This document shows, one piece after another, positions 1-7,153 of a DNA stretch of 64,000 nucleotides. The position numbers and the translations under genes are program-made. The notes below the pieces were generated by a model. The model searched no databases. It saw only the letters and a list, made by a program, of their open reading frames with translations, and was not told the DNA's origin. Within the stretch, counting starts at the first letter, position 1; each line of letters opens with the position of its first letter. Source of the DNA: Desulfofundulus thermobenzoicus (GTDB lineage: Bacteria; Bacillota; Desulfotomaculia; Desulfotomaculales; Desulfovirgulaceae); NCBI RefSeq assembly GCF_009428905.1, contig NZ_WHYR01000003.1, forward strand, positions 1-64,000, read 5' to 3'.

Positions 1-145
1 TCCGAATGGCCTGGTTTAACAGAATTTCCGCATAGCTGACCGCTGTAATGGCTCCTTCGTAGGCCTCTTTAAATAGCCTCTTTGGTTCTTTACCCGGTTC
101 TATTACCCCTTCAAAGATCTGGTCGAAGTTAATTTGCTCGGACAT
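1..145 (-). CDS. acsB: Acetyl-CoA synthase (CODH/ACS beta subunit), N-terminal fragment
   Basis: Only the first 48 codons are present; the gene runs off the left edge. It starts at the ATG at 145, preceded by a strong ribosome binding site (GGAGGAG-like, 149-160). The protein begins MSEQINFDQIFEGVIEPG and continues through EAYEGAITAVSYAEILLNQA, which I recognise as the conserved start of AcsB, the nickel A-cluster subunit that joins CO, a methyl group and CoA into acetyl-CoA. It follows cooS by 26 bases on the same strand, the usual order of the acs cluster, so the two are almost surely co-transcribed. The catalytic A-cluster region lies outside the window and cannot be checked. Confidence 0.85.
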   Translation of the reverse strand, partial: MSEQINFDQIFEGVIEPGKEPKRLFKEAYEGAITAVSYAEILLNQAIR

Positions 146-171
146 CTGGTCTCCTCCTTTCGTCCCGGCAA

Positions 172-2187
172 TTAGTAATTCTGGCAAAGGGCGGTTTCGA
201 AGTCTTCAGCCACCTGACGGTGCACGCCCAGCTTCCAGGTGCGGTATTCCAGGGCGCTGAGCATCTTCTGGGCGGCCACCATGGGATCCATTTCAAAGAT
301 AAAATAGCCGCCGTAAACGTCGCTGGCGATCTGGGTCAAAATACTGTAAATCAGGTCCGAGCCCTCTACGGGCGGCATGGCGCCCACATGGACCGGTGCC
401 CCCATGGCCACAAACCAGGAACCGATGGAAACGGCCTTGCCGCTCATGGCTTCTGGAGCCGAGGCGATGAAGGGTACCTTCGGTGTATCTACGCCCATGG
501 CGTTGGCCATATCCATGAGCAGGTCGGAGCAACGGGTATTGTCCACACAGGAACCCATGTGGAAGATAGGCGGTAGCGATGTGCTCAGGTTGGCCTTTTC
601 GCTGATGCGGGCCAGGAAGGCCTTCAGGCCGTCACCGGCCAGTTCCATGGCTTCGGGGGCCAGCAGGCCCAGTTTGGCACAACCCTGCATGGCACAGCCG
701 GTACCGATGACAAAGACGTTGTTTTTGATCAGTTCCCGGGCAATCTTCTCGTGGGTATCGTCCTGGAAGCGTTTCAGATTGTTGCATCCACACAGCAGGG
801 CCACGCCCTTCAACTGCCCGTCCAGGATGGCATCGGTCAGCACCTTGACCGGGTTGTCCGGGTTGACGGTCTTGAACAGCTCATAAAGGGCCTCCAGGCT
901 CCAGCCGGCCACCACGGTGTTCTTTACGTTGGGGATGTGCACTTTATTGGGATCCCGCTGCTTGTAAGCGTCAATGGCCAGGCGGATGGCATTCTTTGCC
1001 TGCTCCATGGCCCTGGCAGCCTGGTAGTCCAGGTGATAGGAACCGGGGATCTTCGCCAGGGGCGAAGTGGTAATAATCCGGGTGTGATAGCATTCGGCCA
1101 CCGTCCGTATGGAAGGCATGATGCACTGCACGTCCACCACCATGGCGTCGATGGCCCCGGTGGTAATGGCCAACTCCTGGGAGGCAAAGGAGGTGACCAG
1201 GGGTACGCCGTGTCTCATCAACACTTCGTTGCCGGTGCAGCAAATGCCCACCAGGTTGATGCCGGCGGCTCCGGCAGCTTTTGCTTCATCCTCCATTTCC
1301 CGGGCGGCCTGTACAATTATATCGGATAGAACGGGGTTATGGCCGTGCAGGACAATATTCACCTTGGCTGGATCCAGTACACCCATGTTGGCGGTACTGA
1401 CCACCGGTTTGGGTGTGCCAAAGAGCACGTCGGACAGGTCGGTGCCCACGTGCATGCCCACATAGTCGGCCAGAGCCACCCGCAGGGCGTTGAAAATAAT
1501 GTTTACCGGGTCGTTGTCCATGCCAATGTGGGCTTCGGTAACCAGGTTGGAAATACTGTTATATACCCCATGGGGCATGATGTCATGGGTGCGGAATTTT
1601 TCCAGCCGGCCGGGGGTGACGGTGGTCTTCACCCAGGTGGACTCGCCCTGGCCCGCCAGGCGGCTGTAGTCCGCCAGGGCAGCTTCGGCTACTTCCCTGG
1701 CCAGAGTCCGGTCATCCTTCCCTTCCACTTCCAGGCCAATACGCCTGGCAATCCGGTGCAGCTTTTCGGCATCCTTGATGGGGTAGTCGGGAGCATGGCC
1801 CTCCGCCCATTCCAGCAGGGTTTCGGCTATATGATGGGCGTGCTCGCTATGGGAAGCGGCACCGGTGAGCAACTGTACTCCCACCCGGCGGGCGACGATG
1901 GTCCATACGGAAGCGCCGCAAATACCCTTACTGGCCGGCCCTTCATCGGCCTTAATGCGGCACGGTCCGGCCATACAGACGTGACAGCAGATACCTTTGT
2001 AGCCAAACTGGCACTGGGGCTGCTGGGCTACTGCCCGGTCAAAGGCAGTGATGATGCCATTTTCTTTGGCCACATCAAGCATTTCCAGGACCGCCGGGTC
2101 TACGGATCTCTTAATTACCTTGGGATCGACAACCCGGGGCGCATCCGAAGGCCGGCTGGTGTGGCTGGGATCTCTAAACCTTGGCAT
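172..2187 (-). CDS. cooS: Anaerobic carbon-monoxide dehydrogenase catalytic subunit
   Basis: The 671-residue protein has the full length of the Ni-Fe CO dehydrogenase family (CooS/AcsA), which interconverts CO and CO2 at a Ni-4Fe-5S C-cluster. Visible features are the N-terminal cysteine cluster around residues 60-90 (GICCHVCMAGPC, then KGICG) for the B/D clusters, HGHNPVLSDII carrying a C-cluster histidine, GICCTGNEVLMRHG, LCGCNN, GTGCAMQGCAKLG and MGSCVDNTRCSDL supplying further cluster cysteines. The ATG at 2187 has the ribosome binding site AAGGAGG at a good distance. It lies between cooC (upstream) and acsB (downstream, 26 bases), so it is most likely the CODH partner of acetyl-CoA synthase (also called acsA) in the Wood-Ljungdahl pathway rather than a free-standing respiratory CODH. 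Confidence 0.96.
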   Translation of the reverse strand: MPRFRDPSHTSRPSDAPRVVDPKVIKRSVDPAVLEMLDVAKENGIITAFDRAVAQQPQCQFGYKGICCHVCMAGPCRIKADEGPASKGICGASVWTIVARRVGVQLLTGAASHSEHAHHIAETLLEWAEGHAPDYPIKDAEKLHRIARRIGLEVEGKDDRTLAREVAEAALADYSRLAGQGESTWVKTTVTPGRLEKFRTHDIMPHGVYNSISNLVTEAHIGMDNDPVNIIFNALRVALADYVGMHVGTDLSDVLFGTPKPVVSTANMGVLDPAKVNIVLHGHNPVLSDIIVQAAREMEDEAKAAGAAGINLVGICCTGNEVLMRHGVPLVTSFASQELAITTGAIDAMVVDVQCIMPSIRTVAECYHTRIITTSPLAKIPGSYHLDYQAARAMEQAKNAIRLAIDAYKQRDPNKVHIPNVKNTVVAGWSLEALYELFKTVNPDNPVKVLTDAILDGQLKGVALLCGCNNLKRFQDDTHEKIARELIKNNVFVIGTGCAMQGCAKLGLLAPEAMELAGDGLKAFLARISEKANLSTSLPPIFHMGSCVDNTRCSDLLMDMANAMGVDTPKVPFIASAPEAMSGKAVSIGSWFVAMGAPVHVGAMPPVEGSDLIYSILTQIASDVYGGYFIFEMDPMVAAQKMLSALEYRTWKLGVHRQVAEDFETALCQNY

Positions 2188-2374
2188 TACTTTAACCTCC
2201 TTGGTTAAAATATTGACTGACTAACCATGGCCGGGGGCCACTGCTCTAATCTCTCTACAACCCCCGGTTCTCCCCGGTGGGAGTCTTCTGTAGTATCATG
2301 TTAAATTCTGGATATTATGGCTGTCTGGCCCACCGTTTCTTTTTAGGGTTGGCGCGATGATGAACTTTAAATCC

Positions 2375-3172
2375 TCACAAACAGGACACCTCTCCCCCAC
2401 CTGTAATGCATTGATCACCTTCCTCTCTCCGGATTTTTTCGTAAACCTCCTTCATTCCATCCAGCAAATCTTTCCCTGTATTTTCAGGGCTTGGTTCCAT
2501 GGAGTTTTCCCAAATATATTCATTGAACTTAACAAAACCCAGAATGTCTTCTGGGGGAAAACTCTGCCTGATAAATTCCTGTTCCCGGGACGAGCGAATC
2601 TTGTTCCCAATGATCTTCACCTTTTTTATGCCCAGATCGGTGGCCAATTGTTTAACCAGGTGAGCGGTATTTACACTGTTGCGGCTGGGTTCCACCACCA
2701 CCAGCATCAGATCCACTCCCCTGGCCGTACCACGGGACAGGTGTTCAATGCCTGCGCCCATGTCCATGACCACCACTTCATTGCTGTCCAGAAGCAAGGA
2801 AGAAATCAGGGCGCTTAAAAAGGTGTTTTCCCGGCAATAACATTCCGACCCGCCTTTTTTGATGCCTCCCATCCGAATGAACCGGATGTTTTTATATTTG
2901 TAACTGTATTCATCAAGAGCATCGTCTACTTTGGGATTCAGGGTATAAAAAGCACCTTCCCCTGTTTTGGCCCGGATGAGGTCCCTCATTTCCACCACGG
3001 GTTTCAACCGGGTGGCAATCTCTTCGGGAATGCCGATGGCCGTAGCCAGGCAGGCATCCGGGTCCGCATCAATGGCATAAACCATTTCATGGGTTTCGGC
3101 AAAGGACTGAATCAGTGCGGCAGCAATAGTAGTTTTACCGACACCGCCCTTTCCGGAGATAGCCAGCTTCAT
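2375..3172 (-). CDS. cooC: CooC-type nickel-insertion ATPase for CO dehydrogenase
   Basis: This 265-residue MinD/ParA-like P-loop ATPase opens with the deviant Walker A motif SGKGGVGKTT (residues 6-15). Residues C111 and C113 form a CxC pair (ECYC), the feature by which CooC dimers bind nickel at their interface. DMGAGIEHLSRG (about 137-148) matches the Walker B/switch region. CooC/AcsF loads nickel into the CODH C-cluster. It lies upstream of cooS with a 187-base gap, so cooS may have an extra promoter or a processed leader. The last dozen residues (TGGGEVSCL) are a small non-conserved tail. Confidence 0.92.
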   Translation of the reverse strand: MKLAISGKGGVGKTTIAAALIQSFAETHEMVYAIDADPDACLATAIGIPEEIATRLKPVVEMRDLIRAKTGEGAFYTLNPKVDDALDEYSYKYKNIRFIRMGGIKKGGSECYCRENTFLSALISSLLLDSNEVVVMDMGAGIEHLSRGTARGVDLMLVVVEPSRNSVNTAHLVKQLATDLGIKKVKIIGNKIRSSREQEFIRQSFPPEDILGFVKFNEYIWENSMEPSPENTGKDLLDGMKEVYEKIRREEGDQCITGGGEVSCL

Positions 3173-3394
3173 TTTTTTTCACCTCTAAAATGTTATCTTG
3201 ATGCATAAACAACCGGAAGGATATTCGGTTTGCCGGTATAAAGGGGCTTTATTCCGGGTGTTTATTTCTACAATGCCCGGGGCAATTCCTGCTCTATTCC
3301 TTTATATTTTTAAAATTTTGAAGTTACTATTTCGACGTTACATTTAATTTTCCTGCCGGCAAAGAGAAAATTTTGAACTGATGAAGCTTTGGAT

Positions 3395-3730
3395 TTAGAT
3401 CATGCTGCTTTCCGGCGGGGTGGAGTGGTTCTCCCTTTGTTTTAGCTGTTCCTCCAGATGGGCAATTCTCTTGCGCAATTCCTCCACTTCCGATCTGGTT
3501 ACCAGTCCCAGATCATCGCGCAGGCCGTTCAGTTCCCGGCGAAGGGTATTTGTAATATGGTCCTTTTCCCGCTCACCCTTATCCACCAGGTCGTTGAGCA
3601 TTTTCCGGGCCTCTTCCCTGCTTACCTGTCCCTTTTCGGCCAGCTCATCCACAATCTGTTCCAGTTTTTCCCTGGTGACAGCCAGGGCACCGAGTCCTGC
3701 CAGGAAAAATTTTTCGGCTAATTTAAACAT
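3395..3730 (-). CDS. Phasin-like coiled-coil protein
   Basis: A 111-residue protein beginning MFKLAEKFFLAGLGALAVTRE, followed by charged amphipathic helices (residues 25-60) and a likely coiled coil (about 75-100, EVEELRKRIAHLEEQ). This layout matches the small phasin/PhaF-like family of Firmicutes, proteins that coat polyhydroxyalkanoate granules or act as small helical scaffolds. The start ATG at 3730 follows a GGAGGTGAACGG ribosome binding site. It is monocistronic as far as can be seen, between cooC and the tRNA region. The family call rests on overall character and not on a catalytic motif. Confidence 0.65.
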   Translation of the reverse strand: MFKLAEKFFLAGLGALAVTREKLEQIVDELAEKGQVSREEARKMLNDLVDKGEREKDHITNTLRRELNGLRDDLGLVTRSEVEELRKRIAHLEEQLKQRENHSTPPESSMI

Positions 3731-3798
3731 GTCCGTTCACCTCCATGATGTTACCAGTATATCACTTTTGGCTAAAAATATTGATCCCCAGAAAATTT

Positions 3799-3914
3799 TT
3801 TAACTTTAATGTTTAAAACGTATATTAAGTACAGGCGGCGGAAATAATATGAATACTCCGCTTTGGTGAGTTCTATCTCTCCCCGTCCAGCGCAAGCTGG
3901 ACTTTTTTCTTTTT
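3799..3914 (+). ncRNA. Candidate small RNA: promoter-like boxes plus orphan intrinsic terminator
   Basis: A plus-strand terminator sits at 3885-3914 although no plus-strand gene exists upstream in the window. About 60 bases before it are promoter-like boxes, TTTAAC (3799-3804) and TATATT (3821-3826) with a 16-base spacer, predicting a transcript of roughly 80 bases. No open reading frame with a ribosome binding site fits in it. I infer a small non-coding RNA; the -35 box is weak. Confidence 0.35.
3885..3914 (+). terminator. Intrinsic terminator with GCAA tetraloop
   Basis: Perfect 7-base-pair stem GTCCAGC / GCTGGAC closed by a GCAA loop, followed directly by TTTTTTCTTTTT. The T-run is on the plus strand only. 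Confidence 0.85.
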
Positions 3915-3978
3915 AGAAATAAACAGTTTTTCGAAAATGTCAGGAGATATTTTTTGAGCGACAGCTATCCAAACCCTC

Positions 3979-4007
3979 TTGACGTGTTAATACAAAAAGA
4001 GTATAAT
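3979..4007 (+). promoter_or_regulatory. Sigma-A type promoter of the tRNA cluster
   Basis: TTGACG (3979-3984) and a perfect TATAAT (4002-4007) are separated by 17 bases and lie 18 bases before the first tRNA. Confidence 0.85.
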
Positions 4008-4024
4008 AAACGTTGTATCACCCG

Positions 4025-4102
4025 CGGGATGTGGCGCAGTTTGGCTAGCGCGCTTGCCTTGGGAGCAAGAGGCCGGGGGTTCAAATCCCTCCATCCCGAC
4101 CA
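4025..4102 (+). tRNA. tRNA-Pro (anticodon TGG)
   Basis: Acceptor CGGGATG (4025-4031) pairs with CATCCCG (4092-4098). The anticodon stem CTTGC/GCAAG encloses a loop with anticodon TGG. The T-loop is GGTTCAAATCC-like and the CCA end is encoded (4100-4102). Confidence 0.95.
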
Positions 4103-4124
4103 GTTAGACTGCGGATATCTGCAT

Positions 4125-4210
<86 letters not shown>

Positions 4211-4318
4211 GGTACTGGGTCATAGCCAGACGGTGAGTAGCGGCCTTGAGGCCTGCCATGTATTGGCTCCAGTCCAGCTGCTGTAATTAAATTACGGGGA
4301 TTATGACCTTCTGTATAT

Positions 4319-4394
4319 GGGCCGTTAGCTCAACTGGTAGAGCAGGCGACTCTTAATCGTCAGGTTGGGGGTTCGATTCCCTCACGGCCCACCA
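4319..4394 (+). tRNA. tRNA-Lys (anticodon CTT)
   Basis: Acceptor GGGCCGT (4319-4325) pairs with ACGGCCC (4384-4390). The anticodon loop CTCTTAA gives CTT. CCA is encoded (4392-4394). It is separated from tRNA-Tyr by 108 bases with no feature I recognise. Confidence 0.95.
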
Positions 4395-4464
4395 GATAAG
4401 GCTTTCGGGGTTCTGGGGCAGGCGGTTTACGACAATCTTACGACAATGAGAAACGCTACTTTTT

Positions 4465-4490
4465 CCCTTCCTTCGCGGAAGGGTTTTTCT
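4465..4490 (+). terminator. Terminator of the tRNA cluster
   Basis: CCCTTCC (4465-4471) pairs with GGAAGGG (4477-4483) over a 5-base loop, followed by TTTTTCTTTT. Confidence 0.88.
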
Positions 4491-4590
4491 TTTGCCCGAA
4501 TACGTATATCTGCTACTATAAAAAAACTGATCCATTTTTGACCCCTCTGATATTGTCAAACTGATCCACCCCGGGGATCCCTGTGGATAA

Positions 4591-4710
4591 AATGGGCCCG
4601 TCTGCCTCTACCTGGCCGTAGCCCACGCTCTCCACGGCCTGGCAAAAAGCCTGCACTACGACAGCCCGGTCACCGGGAAGGTCACCATTTTCAACCACAA
4701 CCCATTTTAG
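4591..4710 (+). pseudogene. Possible remnant of a transposase C-terminus
   Basis: A 39-codon open stretch ends at a TAG (4708-4710) and reads CLYLAVAHALHGLAK, then SPVTGKVTIFNHNPF. It has no start codon or ribosome binding site and looks like the tail of a larger protein. The preceding bases (about 4518-4570) include two copies of ACTGATCCA, reminiscent of the ends of IS21-like elements. Position next to a tRNA array fits insertion and decay. I cannot assign a transposase family with confidence. Confidence 0.3.
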
Positions 4711-4739
4711 CGGTCGGCCTAAAAGCCCGCCGCTGATTA

Positions 4740-4768
4740 TTGCTCCTGCTGACAGGATATGGTATACT
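4740..4768 (+). promoter_or_regulatory. Promoter of the vapBC pair
   Basis: TTGCTC (4740-4745), a 17-base spacer and TATACT (4763-4768), placed 20 bases before the antitoxin ATG. The spacer contains the 15-base repeat TGCTGACAGGATATG, so that repeat could be an operator. Confidence 0.6.
4747..4761 (+). repeat. 15-base direct repeat, left copy
   Basis: TGCTGACAGGATATG, identical to 5450-5464 on the far side of the vapBC pair. A second matching block lies just upstream of each copy (4709-4720 and 5428-5439, 11 of 12 identical). Confidence 0.8.
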
Positions 4769-4787
4769 GAAAATGAGGTGAAGTCCA

Positions 4788-5009
4788 ATGGCAATCGAAC
4801 GTCTTGTTGAAGAAATTAGAAAACTGAACCCAAAACAAAAAGAAGAGCTATTCCGCAGGCTGGGAATCGCCCCTCCTAAAATGGAGAAAGAAGAATTGCG
4901 CGGTGGTCCTGATGACCCTCTGGCAGAATTAATCGGCATGTTCAAGGGGCCGGGTACCGGCTCCCGCAGGTACAAGGAGGATCTGTATGGGGGCGAAAGA
5001 CCTTTATAA
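4788..5009 (+). CDS. Antitoxin-like protein of a VapBC-type pair
   Basis: A 73-residue charged protein (MAIERLVEEIRKLNPKQKEE) with a good ribosome binding site (GAGGTGAAG) before the ATG at 4788. Its N-terminal helix with a 'Lx2Lxx...LNPKQKEEL' look resembles small antitoxins that accompany PIN-domain toxins; the C-terminal part (GTGSRRYKEDLYG) resembles the segment that inserts into the toxin. It overlaps the start of the PIN gene by 23 bases, typical of coupled toxin-antitoxin genes. No DNA-binding fold can be named for certain, so the call depends on context. Confidence 0.6.
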   Translation: MAIERLVEEIRKLNPKQKEELFRRLGIAPPKMEKEELRGGPDDPLAELIGMFKGPGTGSRRYKEDLYGGERPL

Positions 5010-5428
5010 GCTGTTCATTGATACTGGTGCATTTATTGCCCTTGTTGATGAACATGATCCCCTGCACCAGGCGTCTCAAGCCTTTTATACCTCGTTAAGC
5101 AAGCGTACAAACGTGATTACCAGCCTGATGGTTGTCTCAGAAGCCTATACCTGGTTGCGCTACCACGCCGGTTATCATCTGGCCACCCGGTTTCTTGATA
5201 TCATTGACCGGTCGGAGAGCCAAAGTATTAAAAGTAATTCTCCCGGACAAAGATACGAAAGATAAGATCCAGGTGATTCTCAAAAAATACCGGGATCAGG
5301 ATCTATCTTATACCGATGCAGCCAGTTTTGTAATTCTGGAAACCATGAACATTCATGATGTATTTGGTTTTGATTCCCATTTTTACATTATCAAGCGAAA
5401 CCTGTGGCCATCCCTGGGAACAATTTAA
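4987..5428 (+). pseudogene. VapC-like PIN-domain toxin, frameshifted
   Basis: The first frame starts at ATG 4987 (ribosome binding site AAGGAGG) and encodes LFIDTGAFIALVDEHDP and VVSEAYTWLRYHAGYH, giving the first acidic residues of a PIN nuclease. It then runs out of register near 5210-5225 and stops at 5263-5265. The +1 frame continues the domain with KVLKVILPDKDTKDK, LSYTDAASFVILE and FGFDSHF, carrying the remaining conserved aspartates, to a stop at 5428. Joined, the two frames make a complete PIN domain of about 146 residues with all four acidic positions. So this is a recently broken toxin, a programmed or sequencing frameshift, or an assembly error. No long homopolymer is present at the break. 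Confidence 0.75.
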
Positions 5429-5803
5429 GCGGCCGGCCTGGGACAAGGTTGCTGACAGGATATGTATTTCCTGTTAGGGGCAATACATCTTTTAAGCCGT
5501 CAGCCTGGTTTATATGCTTGGACGGTTAATCCCCCTGATTCTGGTGCGTTTTTTTACGTTGCCTGCCAGGCCCGCATCCCACACCGGGCGATAACCCCGG
5601 CCGGTGCTACCGGGTATGCGGTAATGCCGGACGACACCCTGTACGCGTTTCTTGTCCAAAGTGTTTCCCCCCCTCCTCTTCTCCCTTTTGTCTATAAATA
5701 TTTTGCCTTACCCAAAAAAATTTATTTTGAAAACTCTTGCAGGAATTTTTCCACCATCGTAGAAAGATTAATAGACCATGTTCAATAAAAGGGGGAGGTT
5801 TTC
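5429..5803. other. Gene-free gap between vapC and ferredoxin
   Basis: Apart from the right copy of the 15-base repeat (5450-5464) I see no convincing gene. The last part (about 5690-5790) is AT-rich and probably holds the ferredoxin promoter; TTGCAG (5738-5743) with TAGAAA 17 bases on is a weak candidate. Confidence 0.5.
5450..5464 (+). repeat. 15-base direct repeat, right copy
   Basis: TGCTGACAGGATATG, identical to 4747-4761; together the copies bracket the vapBC pair. Confidence 0.8.
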
Positions 5804-6019
5804 TTGGCGGCGGCAGCACCCAAAAAGTTTAAATTTAATTATGTCATTAATCCCGAATTATGCATGTCGTGTGCGGCCTGCGAACTGGAGTGCCGGGACG
5901 GTGGCATTTATATCGACGACACGGTACATTATAATATCAACCTGGACAATTGTACCCGTTGCGGCCGTTGTTTTCGTGCCTGTCCGTCCGGAGCCATCAG
6001 CAGGGTGAATAATCCTTAA
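5804..6019 (+). CDS. 2[4Fe-4S] ferredoxin
   Basis: A 71-residue ferredoxin with two cysteine clusters, CMSCAACELEC (residues about 20-30) and CTRCGRCFRACP (about 50-61), each able to bind a [4Fe-4S] cluster. It is likely a low-potential soluble electron carrier; the neighbouring hydrogenase operon is a possible partner, which is inference. The start is TTG at 5804, chosen because GGGGGAGG stands 5 bases upstream and no ATG is in frame there. A terminator-like hairpin follows at 6134. Confidence 0.88.
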   Translation: MAAAAPKKFKFNYVINPELCMSCAACELECRDGGIYIDDTVHYNINLDNCTRCGRCFRACPSGAISRVNNP

Positions 6020-6099
6020 GGGGTAAGTTACCCGGCCGAGGTGAACAGACGACCACCACCGGGGCGGGGTGAGCTGTCATACTTTTAGTTTTTTTATTA

Positions 6100-6133
6100 T
6101 AGGGAATAGTACGTGGTAGGGAATAGTACCTGG
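6100..6133 (+). repeat. Tandem 17-base repeat upstream of the LysR gene
   Basis: Two adjacent copies of TAGGGAATAGTAC(G/C)TGG (6100-6116 and 6117-6133), differing at one base. They lie 50-84 bases before the lysR start, a plausible regulator binding region. Confidence 0.75.
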
Positions 6134-6169
6134 AAAGCTTCAGGCTCTGTGGTCTGGAGCTTTGTTTTT
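6134..6169 (+). terminator. Terminator-like hairpin between ferredoxin and LysR genes
   Basis: AAAGCTTCAG (6134-6143) pairs with CTGGAGCTTT (6154-6163) with one T-G wobble, followed by GTTTTTG. It ends only 14 bases before the lysR ATG, so it may end the ferredoxin transcript or attenuate lysR. Confidence 0.65.
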
Positions 6170-6183
6170 GTGGTGGTGAGATT

Positions 6184-7107
6184 ATGAACATCAGACAACT
6201 GGAGGCCTTCCTTCTGGTGGCCGAACTGCGCAATTTTACCCGGGCGGCCGGTTTGCTGGGGACGACCCAGCCGGCGGTAAGCTTTCAAATCAAGGCGCTG
6301 GAAGAAGACTTGCAAGTAACTTTGCTGGAACGCAATGAAAAGAAGGTCATTCTCAGCGAGGCCGGGCGCCTGCTTTATCCGGAAGTAAAACAAATGTTGC
6401 GTCATTACCGCAAGATCCGGGCGGTGACCGAGGAGTTGCGTGGATTGAAGGCCGGCCATCTGGTTCTCGGGGCCACCGATGTGCCGGGAGAATGTCTGTT
6501 GCCCGCTTTGATCGGCGGTTTCCGGGAGCATTATCCCGGTGTGCGCATTACCCTGCGGGTGGGCAACAGTGCCGCCGTTTCCCGCTGGTTACAGGAACGG
6601 GAGATTGATCTGGGCGTTTTGGGCCTGGCCGCTGAACTGGAGGGGATACAATTCCATCCCTGGCTGGAAGATCAGCTGGCTTTTATTGTCCCCCCCTGGC
6701 ATCCCCGGGCCGGGCAGGAAATACCCCTGGAGGAACTGACCCGCGAGCCCTTTATTATTCGTGAAGATGGATCGGGTGCCCGTCAGGCTCTGGAAAATAA
6801 ACTGGCACAATATAATCTGGTAATGCACGATTTCCCGGCTGTTCTGGAACTGGGCAGCAGCCAGTCCATTATCCGGGCCGTGCGTTCCGGTCTGGGGGTG
6901 GGGGCGGTTTCCCTGCGGGCGGCGGAGGAGTTTCTCCAGGCCGGGAAAATTAAAGCGATTACCGTTAGCGGGTTGGAAATCAGGCACTACTTTTACCTGG
7001 CCTGGCCGCGGAAAACTGCGAACGGTCTGACCGCCAATACTTTTCGCCATTTTATTCTGGACCGGGATACATGTTCCCGCCTGTTAAAAAGAGAGGGGTC
7101 TCTTTAA
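6184..7107 (+). CDS. LysR-family transcriptional regulator
   Basis: A 307-residue regulator with the usual N-terminal winged helix-turn-helix (MNIRQLEAFLLVAELRNFTR, AAGLLGTTQPAVSFQIKALE, residues 1-60) and a C-terminal periplasmic-binding-like effector domain (about 90-295). The ATG at 6184 follows GGTGGTGAG. The effector domain resembles CysL/CbbR-type regulators, but the ligand cannot be told. It converges on the hydrogenase operon and lies after the ferredoxin gene; tandem 17-base repeats and a hairpin occupy its leader, hinting at autoregulation. Confidence 0.9.
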   Translation: MNIRQLEAFLLVAELRNFTRAAGLLGTTQPAVSFQIKALEEDLQVTLLERNEKKVILSEAGRLLYPEVKQMLRHYRKIRAVTEELRGLKAGHLVLGATDVPGECLLPALIGGFREHYPGVRITLRVGNSAAVSRWLQEREIDLGVLGLAAELEGIQFHPWLEDQLAFIVPPWHPRAGQEIPLEELTREPFIIREDGSGARQALENKLAQYNLVMHDFPAVLELGSSQSIIRAVRSGLGVGAVSLRAAEEFLQAGKIKAITVSGLEIRHYFYLAWPRKTANGLTANTFRHFILDRDTCSRLLKREGSL

Positions 7108-7119
7108 GCAGAGACCCCT
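7086..7119 (-). terminator. Terminator of the hydrogenase operon
   Basis: A perfect 9-base-pair stem (AGGGGTCTC at 7094-7102, GAGACCCCT at 7111-7119) is followed on the minus strand by CTCTTTTT. It lies 35 bases past the hndD stop and its loop contains the stop codon of the convergent LysR gene. Confidence 0.8.
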
Positions 7120-7153
7120 GTAAATCTGCCGGCGACGTGCCTGTACGCGCTTC

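Noticed and set aside
1339-2208. Long open frame opposite cooS (289 codons)
   Set aside because: Antisense shadow of a conserved gene in GC-rich DNA; no ribosome binding site and no recognisable protein.
4353-4559. Minus-strand frame reading RESNPQPDD across tRNA-Lys
   Set aside because: This peptide is a familiar false translation of tRNA sequence.
5462-5788. 108-codon frame between vapC and the ferredoxin gene
   Set aside because: No ribosome binding site and composition unlike a protein; overlaps the likely ferredoxin promoter.
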